Assembly (NCBI GenBank): GCA_024644235.1
Contig: JAHELJ010000022.1
Span: forward strand, 1 to 64,000
Direction: 5' to 3'
DNA from: Lewinellaceae bacterium
Lineage (GTDB): Bacteria > Bacteroidota > Bacteroidia > Chitinophagales > Saprospiraceae
DNA length: 64,000 bases
Below the pieces are notes generated by a model. It was not told the origin of the DNA. It made no database searches and was given only the letters and a program-made list of their open reading frames with translations. Position 1 is the first letter of the stretch; each line of letters starts with the position of its first letter. The position numbers and the translations under genes are program-made. Positions 46,862 through 54,623 of this stretch are shown here, in pieces.

Positions 46862-48226
46862 ATGAACCGATCAATGTACCAAAATACTGTTATACTGATT
46901 CTCCTGAGCTTTTCCATAAGTCTTGGCCAAGGGGAGTGGTCAACTTCTGCGCTCAGTGAGGCAAAAGTCCAGATGGGGGCAACATCGCTGGACTCAAAAG
47001 CCTACTTCGGTGGTGGGCTTGGCAACAATTTTTATTCGAATTTGGTGGAGATATACGATGCTTCAACCGGTGAATGGGCGATGGATCAACTATCTGTTGC
47101 AAGGGCATTCCCGGTTGGTGTGAGTGCTGGCAACAAGGTTTTCTTCGCTGGTGGAATCAACTGGCAAACCTTGGAACATTTCAGTACAGTGGACATTTAC
47201 GATACACTTACTCAAGAATGGACAATCGGACATCTTTCCACTGAAAGTTTCTATAATCAGGCAGTTGCTTATGAAAATCAAGTAATGTTTGCAGGAGGAT
47301 TTCAGTTACTATCATTAAATCCACCCAGTTATCATTTTTCTGATGTTGTTGATATCTACGACCTCAGCTCTAGTAGTTGGAGTACCTCCAACCTTTCAGA
47401 AGCACGTAGCGGGATTGCATCGTCTGTCGTCGGTGACGTTGCTCTTTTTGCCGGAGGATTGACTACCAATGCGCAGGTGAGTGACCGGGTAGATTTATAT
47501 AACTTCAGTACTGAGGAGTGGAGTACTACCTCACTCAGTGAACCAAGAGTTTTTTGCACGGCAGTAACAGTAGGAAACCGGGTATTAATTGCAGGAGGAA
47601 CAAATCTCAATAATCAGCAAACTGCTGTAGTAGATATCTACGATCATGATTCAGGTACCTGGTCGCAAGACAGTCTTTCGGCTCCTCGAAGTTTTACTGC
47701 AGGCGCTGTAAGTATTTGTGGATTGGGTATCATTCCAGCAGGTGGCAGCATGGATCTGAATCAATTTGTATTTACTTCCGCTAGTAGTGTTATTGATATC
47801 TATGATCCCGAAACTGAAACATGGACAGTTGAGACACTTGATAGATCCACTGTTAACCATTCTGCAGTAGGTGTAGAAAACCAAATGCTGATCGCCGGAG
47901 GCATTTCATTTGAGTCAATCCTATCGCAAGATAGGGTGGATATCCTCGAATGTGATTTTGTCAGTGCAGCAGATGACAAATCCACATTATCTGAAATAGA
48001 ACTCTTTCCTAATCCCGTGATAGATGAGATCAATATCTATATCGGGAAGGATACGAAGGTATCAGAAGTCCAAGTGCAAATTTTTGATCTTGGCGGTAGA
48101 CTAATAAAGTCAATAAGAGGTTTTGGAGAATTGAAACTCAGCACTTATCACTTGTCAGGTGGTATCTACTTGGCAAATATTTTCAATGACAAATCATCCG
48201 TGACTGTAAAAATTTTGAAGCTTTAA
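46862..48226 (+). CDS. Kelch-repeat protein with T9SS type A C-terminal sorting domain
   Basis: 454 residues. The signal (TVILILLSFSISLGQG) is followed by seven similar Kelch repeats, each of the form AFAGGxxxNxxxxVDIYDxxTxxW (for example EIYDASTGEW, VDIYDTLTQEWT, VDIYDLSSSSW, VDLYNFSTEEW). The C-terminal ~75 residues form a Por secretion tail: LFPNPVIDEINIYIG, VQIFDLGGRLIKSI, and GGIYLANIF, ending VKILKL. That tail directs export by the type IX system and surface anchoring. This gene is the clearest phylum marker in the window. Confidence 0.9.
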   Translation: MNRSMYQNTVILILLSFSISLGQGEWSTSALSEAKVQMGATSLDSKAYFGGGLGNNFYSNLVEIYDASTGEWAMDQLSVARAFPVGVSAGNKVFFAGGINWQTLEHFSTVDIYDTLTQEWTIGHLSTESFYNQAVAYENQVMFAGGFQLLSLNPPSYHFSDVVDIYDLSSSSWSTSNLSEARSGIASSVVGDVALFAGGLTTNAQVSDRVDLYNFSTEEWSTTSLSEPRVFCTAVTVGNRVLIAGGTNLNNQQTAVVDIYDHDSGTWSQDSLSAPRSFTAGAVSICGLGIIPAGGSMDLNQFVFTSASSVIDIYDPETETWTVETLDRSTVNHSAVGVENQMLIAGGISFESILSQDRVDILECDFVSAADDKSTLSEIELFPNPVIDEINIYIGKDTKVSEVQVQIFDLGGRLIKSIRGFGELKLSTYHLSGGIYLANIFNDKSSVTVKILKL

Positions 48227-48452
48227 TTTTAGTAGTTATCAAGGCTGCTCTTTTAATAAGAAGTCTTCAAATCTAAATAATGATAGCACCCCTCGTGTTG
48301 CAGTAGTCATACGGAAAGTCATTAAGAAATTAATGGAGAATCACAAATCTGATTTGTGACTGGATCAACAGGTGCAAATACTGCAACGTCATTGCTGGTA
48401 CAGCTGAAGCCCTTATTAGCTATACCGCGTGTTGCGCAAGTAGCTTTATTGA

Positions 48453-48878
48453 TCAATACTCTAAAACTCCAGTATGCATAGTCATTTTCCATTCGTCTCC
48501 AACTTTTGAATAGACCTTGCATACTCTTCCTTTCCAATGACTTCTATCATTATTTTTATTTGTCCATAATGTATCAATATCCACAACAACAAAGGCTCCA
48601 TCTTTGTCCTCTGATACAACAATTTTTTTTATTTCCCGAATGTTATGTTCCAATTCATAATTATCAAATAAATCCTGCCATACTTTACTCCACTTGTCTT
48701 TATTAAATTTTCCTAACATTAATTCCCAATCCATTGGATCATGGGAAGTAGGTGTTCTTGGCCAAGGCCAAACCATATCAGGATGAAAAATTGAAATCAA
48801 GAGGTTAACATCTTGAGTATCCCACGCTTTTGTTTCTCTATCCACAATTTCTCTTATTTCGATTTCCTCTTTTGTCAT
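48453..48878 (-). CDS. NTF2-like (SnoaL/DUF4440) protein, cytosolic
   Basis: 141 residues, no signal. The start MTKEEIEIREIVDRETKAWD, followed by VNLLISIFHPDMVWPW and DTLWTNKNNDRSHWKGRVC, ending GDEWKMTMHTGVLEY, follows the SnoaL-like pattern of a helical lid and a curved beta sheet. Ligand unknown. The gene is AT-rich and lies in the mosaic zone. The 226 bases downstream are empty. Confidence 0.8.
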   Translation of the reverse strand: MTKEEIEIREIVDRETKAWDTQDVNLLISIFHPDMVWPWPRTPTSHDPMDWELMLGKFNKDKWSKVWQDLFDNYELEHNIREIKKIVVSEDKDGAFVVVDIDTLWTNKNNDRSHWKGRVCKVYSKVGDEWKMTMHTGVLEY

Positions 48879-49036
48879 GGCTTACATCCTTTCAGTAGAT
48901 TCAGAAAATTGTGGAGAATAGTTTAGTGTCAACACTGTTTTGTTGGCGCGGTCTTTTGCTTTAGGTTAATTCTAACATTTAGGACGTGTTTCATTTGCAA
49001 AAGACACGACAATATACCATAGCGTTTGACACAGTG

Positions 49037-49618
49037 TTATGGAGTTTTAACTCTAATTTTTTTTTTATAATTCATCACAAAATCTCTCAAATCGATACAT
49101 TCAGTAAAATCAGAATTGACTTTTACGAGGGTTAATCTATCGATAGTGCACCAAAGATCAAATCCCATATCTTCAAACTCTTTCCTAGCTTGCTTAAACT
49201 TCCTGCCATCCAAAGTCAACTTAGCTGTTGGATTGTTGAAATCGTATGTTTCCATACTGAATAAGCCCAACCCTATATGCGGATAAAATGGAAGATCGTC
49301 GCGAAGATAAGAACTTAGAATTCCCTCATACAGTTTATCGTGGAGTTCAACTACCATTTCTTTTCCTTCTTTTGCTCCTAGATACAACCAATGATCCCAA
49401 GTTTTCTCAAGGGTGCAAAAATGTACTTTGAATGGCTTCCAAGTTTTTAATACCTTTTCAATATGCTTCTCTAAATTTTGCCTCCCTACACTCTCAGGAA
49501 CTGGATAGATAAATGTTACATGTTCTGGAAGCAGTTCTGAATAGGGATCATAAATGTGACGAAAGGATTGAAAGCCCTCATGCGAAATATGTGGATAGTG
49601 TACTAAACCAAAATACAT
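49037..49618 (-). CDS. 2H phosphoesterase (2'-5' RNA ligase-like) protein
   Basis: 193 residues. Both catalytic HxT/S-like motifs are seen: HVTFIYPVPE near residue 34 and HIGLGLFSME near residue 114. Between them lies WKPFKVHFCTLEKTWDHWLYLG. The C-terminus RLTLVKVNSDFTECIDL fits the fold's last strands. In the second motif the expected Thr/Ser is replaced by Gly, so activity is uncertain. Members act on 2'-5' linkages or cyclic phosphates of RNA or nucleotides. Confidence 0.8.
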   Translation of the reverse strand: MYFGLVHYPHISHEGFQSFRHIYDPYSELLPEHVTFIYPVPESVGRQNLEKHIEKVLKTWKPFKVHFCTLEKTWDHWLYLGAKEGKEMVVELHDKLYEGILSSYLRDDLPFYPHIGLGLFSMETYDFNNPTAKLTLDGRKFKQARKEFEDMGFDLWCTIDRLTLVKVNSDFTECIDLRDFVMNYKKKIRVKTP

Positions 49619-49695
49619 TTATAATACAGATTTATTCTCCATCACTGTCTGGCTAAACTGCGTTTCAATGCAGTTTAGGTTTTGTTAGAATCAGT

Positions 49696-51264
49696 TTATT
49701 TCTCAACTCGTTTCAAGTCTAAATCTTGAAAATCAAAACTGAAATCAATATTGGGCGAGATGCCCTTCATCTTAATGCCTATTCCTTTACCTTGCTCATC
49801 TAAATTAAATGTCGCAAAGGCATCGGCATTCATATCAGTATACTCCCATTTAACCGCGAAAGTAGTAGCCTGATAATAGAACATTTGCCCATTCAATTTT
49901 GGCGACCGTTTAGAAGTAAACCATAGTTTCCCATCATTCAAGGCTATCTCTACCTCACCAAACCAATTGTCTTTATAAGTTCCAACGTAGTTGTCTATAT
50001 CTATGATTGATGACTTGCTTTGCTCAACCATATTCCAAACTCTGGTTGTCACTGAGTCGGACTCATTGCTTGTGGATTTTGCTCTATCCGCCGATTCCTT
50101 GATCCAGTCTTTTTCTTCAATCTCTAAAAATGAATCTAGTATGATTTCAGAAATGGAATAAAATGCATATCCTCCAGGCAATGAATTTGTTAAAACCACA
50201 ATTCCGAGACTAAGTTCAGGAACTAAAACTGCACTTGATAGCATGCCGGGCAATCCACCAGTATGGCTAATTATAATTTTTCCTTGTTTATCTGTGATGA
50301 CCCATCCGAGACCGTAGGCTGCAAAATGTTGCCTCGTTCTTGGATTTGGCTTTGTTGTGAATCCTAAATGGGTATGTGGTCTCCACATTTGGCTTTGCTG
50401 CTCTTCAGAAAACAATTCGCGAGATAACTCCTTACCGTATTTTCCATTGTTTAGCTGCATGATCAGCCAGTTACTTAAATCATCAACACTGGAATAAATA
50501 CCTCCGGCAGCTGCAACCAGATCACTATCGAAAGTAGTCAGTTGTTTAATTCCTTCTCCTTCTGAATCATGGGGAAGAGCAAGGTTAGAATTTTTACCTA
50601 ACATCGAACTTGTCGGTACAGAAGTAGTCATTCCTAGCGGATCCAATATCCTTGTCTGAACGAAATCGACCCAGCTCATACCACTAATCCGAGCCACTAC
50701 TTCTCCAGCGACTATATAAAGAAGATTATCGTAATCATATTTAGTTCGGAACGCAGAGACAGGTTTCTGAAATTGAAAACTATGAAGGACATCTATGATC
50801 GTGAAATCGGCCCCATCTGGAAAAAACATTAAATCACCCGCTCCAAGTCCAAGACCACTTCTATGTGTCAGAAGATCTACGATGGTAAAATTGGCAGTAA
50901 CATAATCATTATACATTTTAAACTCAGGGGTATGATCAACTACCTTATCTTCCCATTTAAGTTTTCCCTCATCAACCAGTATTGAAAGAGCGGCAGCTGT
51001 AAACGCCTTTGTATTTGATGCAATAGCAAACAATGTGTGCTCATCTACCTCTTGCTTACTGTCAATGGATTTAATTCCATATCCTTTTGAATGAATTTTT
51101 ATTCCGTCTTTTACAACAGCAACTGCTATTCCTACAGAAGGGGTTGACTCTAACGCTCTCTTAACAAGTGAGTCAATTTTAGATGAATTAATTCCTTGAG
51201 CAAGGATTGAATTAGTTAGTGGGAAAATGATTGCTAAAGACAGAAATAGAATTAATTTTTTCAT
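49696..51264 (-). CDS. Serine hydrolase of the beta-lactamase/class C family with C-terminal DUF3471-like domain
   Basis: About 522 residues from ATG 51264, where a Sec signal (LILFLSLAIIFPLTNSILAQ) begins; longer starts add unrelated sequence. Catalytic Ser83-x-x-Lys86 lies in IASNTKAF, the Tyr in YDYDNLLYIVAG, and the third motif is ISHTGGLPG. The C-terminal ~100 residues (IDNYVGTYKDNWFGEVEIAL ...) are like DUF3471. Such enzymes hydrolyse esters or D-amino peptides; a true beta-lactamase role is unlikely. The gene is AT-rich. The 5' side abuts repeat B copy 2. Confidence 0.9.
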   Translation of the reverse strand: MKKLILFLSLAIIFPLTNSILAQGINSSKIDSLVKRALESTPSVGIAVAVVKDGIKIHSKGYGIKSIDSKQEVDEHTLFAIASNTKAFTAAALSILVDEGKLKWEDKVVDHTPEFKMYNDYVTANFTIVDLLTHRSGLGLGAGDLMFFPDGADFTIIDVLHSFQFQKPVSAFRTKYDYDNLLYIVAGEVVARISGMSWVDFVQTRILDPLGMTTSVPTSSMLGKNSNLALPHDSEGEGIKQLTTFDSDLVAAAGGIYSSVDDLSNWLIMQLNNGKYGKELSRELFSEEQQSQMWRPHTHLGFTTKPNPRTRQHFAAYGLGWVITDKQGKIIISHTGGLPGMLSSAVLVPELSLGIVVLTNSLPGGYAFYSISEIILDSFLEIEEKDWIKESADRAKSTSNESDSVTTRVWNMVEQSKSSIIDIDNYVGTYKDNWFGEVEIALNDGKLWFTSKRSPKLNGQMFYYQATTFAVKWEYTDMNADAFATFNLDEQGKGIGIKMKGISPNIDFSFDFQDLDLKRVEK

Positions 51265-51368
51265 AATTGATTTATTGATTCTGACTATAAAGGATTGTAT
51301 CAGTAATCGATACAAAGCGCTGACCTTAAGATAGTGATCTAGAGACATGAATCCCTTGTTTATACATG

Positions 51369-51594
51369 GACATTTGTCCCGCATTAATACCAATACGGCA
51401 TGTAACTCGCCACAATAGTCTCGATTATAAATCCCTTTCAAACTACTGTATTATAGCTAAGGACACAAGTCACGGACGGCGATCACTTGACCTCGTGCTA
51501 GTATATGACCCAGCATTGGCCCGTTCAAATGCTTCATGCTCAGTCAATCTTTGGCATTGACGTTCAGCAGCAGGCTACCATCAGCTAGAGGCTG
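51369..51594. repeat. Dispersed repeat B, copy 2
   Basis: Similar to 40839-41071 over about 226 bases and followed, as there, by DUF1508 sequence. This copy keeps most of the gene, while copy 1 has lost the middle. Confidence 0.75.
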
Positions 51595-51615
51595 AACAAC
51601 TAATGCCATTGTATC

Positions 51616-51945
51616 ATGCCATTTGAAATTTTTAAAGGCAGAAGTGGTAATTCTACATTCGACTGAAAACCACCAATGGACAGATCATTCTTTCTGGCGA
51701 AGCCTACGAACAAAAAGCCAGTGCTAAAGAAGGGTATCCAGTCAATCATCAAGAACACTAAGGATGGTGATAAAAGATTTGACCGGCGCAAATCCAAGAA
51801 GGGGGACCCGTATTTCGTGCTCCTTGCAAAGAATGGTGAACCATTAGGCCGCAGTGAGATGTACAAGAGGAACGCCAATATGGAGAAAGGAATCAAGTCG
51901 GTGATCAAGAATACCCAGAAAGGTGTTATCAAGGATTTGAGGTGA
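51616..51945 (+). pseudogene. YegP/DUF1508 protein gene with two frameshifts
   Basis: Reading across two one-base shifts (near 51649 and 51730) gives a typical two-domain YegP protein of about 110 residues: MPFEIFKGRSG, FYIRLKTTNGQIILSGEAYE, QKASAKEG, IQSIIKNTKDGD, then PYFVLLAKNGEPLGRSEMY and MEKGIKSVIKNT. The second domain is fully open from 51676 onward. The family is small, cytosolic, of unknown function. Two other pieces of the same gene lie at 41105 and 43279. Confidence 0.85.
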
Positions 51946-52014
51946 TTTTACGTTAGGTTATTCGAGCCATCCAATAGAAACGCGCTTTGCATGATGGGTT
52001 GTTTAGAACCTTAA

Positions 52015-52083
52015 ATGCAAGGAACTTACTAGTGGTAATGCAGGGAACTTACTAGTGAAAATGCAGGGAACTTACTGGGTTCA
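52015..52083. repeat. Three tandem 23-bp repeats, array 1
   Basis: Units at 52015-52037, 52038-52060 and 52061-52083, each starting ATGCAGGGAACTTACTAG or a close variant, exactly in 23-base phase. A second array of three lies at 53040-53108 in the same orientation. Confidence 0.88.
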
Positions 52084-52102
52084 GTTAAATTTTGTCTTCT
52101 CG

Positions 52103-52780
52103 TCAATCAATGGTGTGCTTTATACCAACAATAGGAATCTGATCTCGTACCTCCATCCAATCGCCTTGGCTTCCCATAATTACCAAGTTGTTCATTTTCA
52201 AATTTTTACCCAGTTGGCGTCCTATTATATACCCAAGGGCGAATCCTGCGGGTGGTAATATCAAGTATGAGAAGCTGACAGACCTAGTCTCACATTCCTC
52301 CACTCGAAAAATCGAGTTTTGTGAACGGCCATCTGGATCACAGATGATTTGCCCACCTTTCCTAACCTCTTTTTCTAATCCTCCCATAGCATCAACAGCT
52401 ATCGCAGCTATAGTGCCTATACCTGCACCAATTAATCCACTAGTGACTCCAGATTTATTCATTACTCTTGAATCTACGATTCCCTCTTCTCTACTTTTCC
52501 AATGAATTAAATCTATTTTGTCAATAGAAATCTTGGTTCGCTCTATGGCTGGGAATTTCTTCGAATTAATGTAATCGATATAGTTATCTGCCGTTTCAAG
52601 GATATACCCTTTTCCCACCACTCTCTTACCTCCTTTTGCTTTTAGCTTTTCCAGTATAACAAGAGTTTCATGCTGTACAAGATCGTTGATGTACCTGGTT
52701 TGAGCAGAACCATATCCAAACCCCAATAGCAGAGGGAACCAGATCAATACATAAACGATATGTGAAACCCTAATTGCCAT
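52103..52780 (-). CDS. Hypothetical secreted protein with a glycine-rich membrane segment
   Basis: About 225 residues from ATG 52780, which opens on a signal (IVYVLIWFPLLLGFGYGSAQ). The mature part begins TRYINDLVQHETLVILEKLK and has VVGKGYILETADNYIDYINS, then a Gly/Ala-rich hydrophobic segment SGLIGAGIGTIAAIAVDAMGG and a second one near the C-terminus (PAGFALGYIIGRQLG). This resembles the small Bacteroidota proteins at 22702 and 36376 in layout. It lies between the two 23-bp repeat arrays. No family recognised. Confidence 0.65.
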   Translation of the reverse strand: MAIRVSHIVYVLIWFPLLLGFGYGSAQTRYINDLVQHETLVILEKLKAKGGKRVVGKGYILETADNYIDYINSKKFPAIERTKISIDKIDLIHWKSREEGIVDSRVMNKSGVTSGLIGAGIGTIAAIAVDAMGGLEKEVRKGGQIICDPDGRSQNSIFRVEECETRSVSFSYLILPPAGFALGYIIGRQLGKNLKMNNLVIMGSQGDWMEVRDQIPIVGIKHTID

Positions 52781-52840
52781 AACAGTATATCTTCCTCGGA
52801 AAAGACTTCCCAACCCTACGAGATCCCGTATGGATTGTCA

Positions 52841-53080
52841 ATGAGGCGGATCACGAGACAAAATGACTTTGCAATCTCAAGGGGAAAATTTGTTGATTTA
52901 GCCCTAGCTCATGGATCTGTACATTTCATTGTACTACCACAAGACGAGAAAGCCGCGATGGTCTGGAACCAGGGCGTATACCTGTGCATGCGTCCTTATA
53001 GGAACGGTTATCTATACGGAATCGACGACTTTGCATCTAGGGACACGGAACTTACTGGGAAAATGCAGGGAACTTACTAG
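52841..53080 (+). pseudogene. MVWNQGVYL family protein, copy 2 (partial)
   Basis: An open frame whose second half reads IVLPQDEKAAMVWNQGVYLC and RNGYLYGIDDFA, like the copy at 41471-41705. It has no C-terminal half (the YYHE...EEIRSF part) and instead runs into the 23-bp repeats. The first ~23 codons come from the 59-bp direct repeat. Confidence 0.6.
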
Positions 53081-53108
53081 GAAACGTGCAGGGAACTTAT
53101 TGGGGGAA
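53040..53108. repeat. Three tandem 23-bp repeats, array 2
   Basis: Units at about 53040-53062, 53063-53085 and 53086-53108 with core GGGAACTTACTAGG; the first and last are slightly diverged. Same orientation and phase length as array 1 at 52015-52083. Confidence 0.85.
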
Positions 53109-53238
53109 TGGTCTAATCAGAAGTAAACTCCCATAGAGTACAAAGTTCTTCTATGACTTGTCAATGAGGCAAATCACGAGGCCGAATGATTTTGCAGTCA
53201 CAATGTGAGAATTTGACCACGATTTTCTGGTGTTGTGA

Positions 53239-53436
53239 TCGTCAGGACTTCACAATACTGCTACCAATGAAAAATTACCGATTGCTTTGTCTGGTGCCAT
53301 TGCTGTGATTGGTAGGACGTTTGCACTCTTGGTCTCGGCAGAAAGTCCTAAGAAAGCAAAAGAAATGCTCATGGAAGGGGCATCAATTAATCAGTCTATC
53401 AATATTGGAACCCAACTCACTTTTGCTCTCGATTGA
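53239..53436 (+). pseudogene. C-terminal gene remnant of unknown family
   Basis: A frame without a good start encodes TNEKLPIALSGAIAVIGRTF, LVSAESPKKAKEMLMEGA and SINIGTQLTFALD to a TGA. It reads like a genuine protein end. No family recognised. The remaining 53437-53609 is empty. Confidence 0.35.
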
Positions 53437-53609
53437 CTTTTAGGTGGATCTCAGGATAGAATCAGTTTCAATTATTTCCTTCAAAAAGAAGCGCATAGCA
53501 TATAAAAAAGAAACCTCAACTCAAGAGTTTCTAGTCGAGCAGAATCTCTGGTGAGCACAGACCAGTGTCGTATTTCCGCGAAAAGGGAGTGGATCAGAAA
53601 TGTCATCCT

Positions 53610-54620
53610 TCAAATATTCATCACTTGTTCGTAGATTCTTTTGGCCATCTCCTCCAAAGTCACCTCGGTAACCTGCGGATTAAAATGTGCGTATTCTGCA
53701 ACCCAGTCCATCCGCTTATAGTGACCCATTAGAACACCTCGGAGTTCAATGCTTTCATCTTTATTCATAAACACAGACTGTGACAATTGTACATCGAGCT
53801 GCTCAAGAAAAGGACCATACCAGCTCCTGGCTTTCGTGGTCAGCTCTCTTCTTTTGCGATCATCCAATCGATCCATTTTCAGGAGATACTGGAATAGGTC
53901 CGAGTCTCCATATATCTGGTTAAAAAACATTATAGTGTGCTCATCCAGGGCCATGCCCTCGTAGTATTTGAATTGCAGGCCATAAAGGATACGAAGAACA
54001 GTCAGGATTTGGGGTATATTCAATATTCCATAATCGTGGAGCAATAGAACTGGTAACTGATCTTCGTGTTCGTGATATCTTAAAACCCTTGCCACATTTG
54101 TCAATGTTCGATCCGTTGCTTCATATAACTCGCTTGTATTGACAATTTCTTCGAGTACTTTCCTCACGTCCTCCCGGAAATGACTCAGGTCCAGCAGGAT
54201 TTGATCACCCATGTGCCCATCAACTCGCACAAATCTTGGGTCGGTTGTCTTTACATGTGGACTCTTATAATACGTTTCCAAAACAAAGGAATCCCGGTAT
54301 CCACTTGTCCTAAATAGATGAAAGGCCGGAAAGCCATTTTCCGCCTTTGCCTCCAGAATCAGGTTGTGATCGATTAATCTTAATGCTTTCCTGAGATTCA
54401 TTGGTGTGTTCAAAGCCACTTTGGACCGATAAGTTCTATCGACCATCATAAACTCTTTGGTCAGAGCCTCTTTAAGCATTGCCATGTTTTCCCGAAAGAA
54501 ATGACCCTTGACCTTCATTGTATATACCCAGTGATCGACCTCCCGCAGCTGGTTGATAAGAGGTAGCAAGATCTCACCGAGAGGTTTCCTTCTCTTATGC
54601 GTAGTTGGGAAAATATGCAT
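53610..54620 (-). CDS. Unknown protein D of the AAA+/vWA locus
   Basis: 336 residues, no signal or membrane segment, mostly helical. The N-terminus is basic (MHIFPTTHKRRKPLGEILLP), the middle has FPAFHLFRTSGYRDSFVLET, then VRVDGHMGDQILLDLSHFRE, and the C-terminal half is helical (HDYGILNIPQILTVLRILYG, EEMAKRIYEQVMNI). I recognise no family or catalytic motif. It starts three bases after the vWA gene ends and is the last gene of the operon, so it probably acts with the AAA+/vWA machinery, as substrate adaptor or effector; that is inference. Confidence 0.75.
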   Translation of the reverse strand: MHIFPTTHKRRKPLGEILLPLINQLREVDHWVYTMKVKGHFFRENMAMLKEALTKEFMMVDRTYRSKVALNTPMNLRKALRLIDHNLILEAKAENGFPAFHLFRTSGYRDSFVLETYYKSPHVKTTDPRFVRVDGHMGDQILLDLSHFREDVRKVLEEIVNTSELYEATDRTLTNVARVLRYHEHEDQLPVLLLHDYGILNIPQILTVLRILYGLQFKYYEGMALDEHTIMFFNQIYGDSDLFQYLLKMDRLDDRKRRELTTKARSWYGPFLEQLDVQLSQSVFMNKDESIELRGVLMGHYKRMDWVAEYAHFNPQVTEVTLEEMAKRIYEQVMNI

Positions 54621-54623
54621 GAG

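Larger units (their letters stand above)
52834..53215. repeat. Direct repeat of ~59 bp (52834-52892 and 53157-53215)
   Basis: Both copies read TTGTCAATGAGGC-GATCACGAG followed by AATGA-TTTGCA-TC and AATTTG, with about 80% identity. They are 323 bases apart and bracket the broken MVWNQGVYL copy and 23-bp array 2. Confidence 0.75.

Noticed and set aside
48322-48537. 71-codon minus-strand frame overlapping the NTF2-like gene
   Set aside because: Out of frame with a well-supported gene and without motifs.
49696-51264. Antibiotic-resistance beta-lactamase
   Set aside because: The motifs fit the broad serine hydrolase family with a DUF3471-like tail, not a resistance enzyme.
52015-53108. 23-bp arrays as a CRISPR
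   Set aside because: The units are contiguous with no spacers and no cas genes are present.
52015-53108. 23-bp arrays as the two ends of an intact insertion sequence
   Set aside because: They are in the same orientation and no transposase lies between them.
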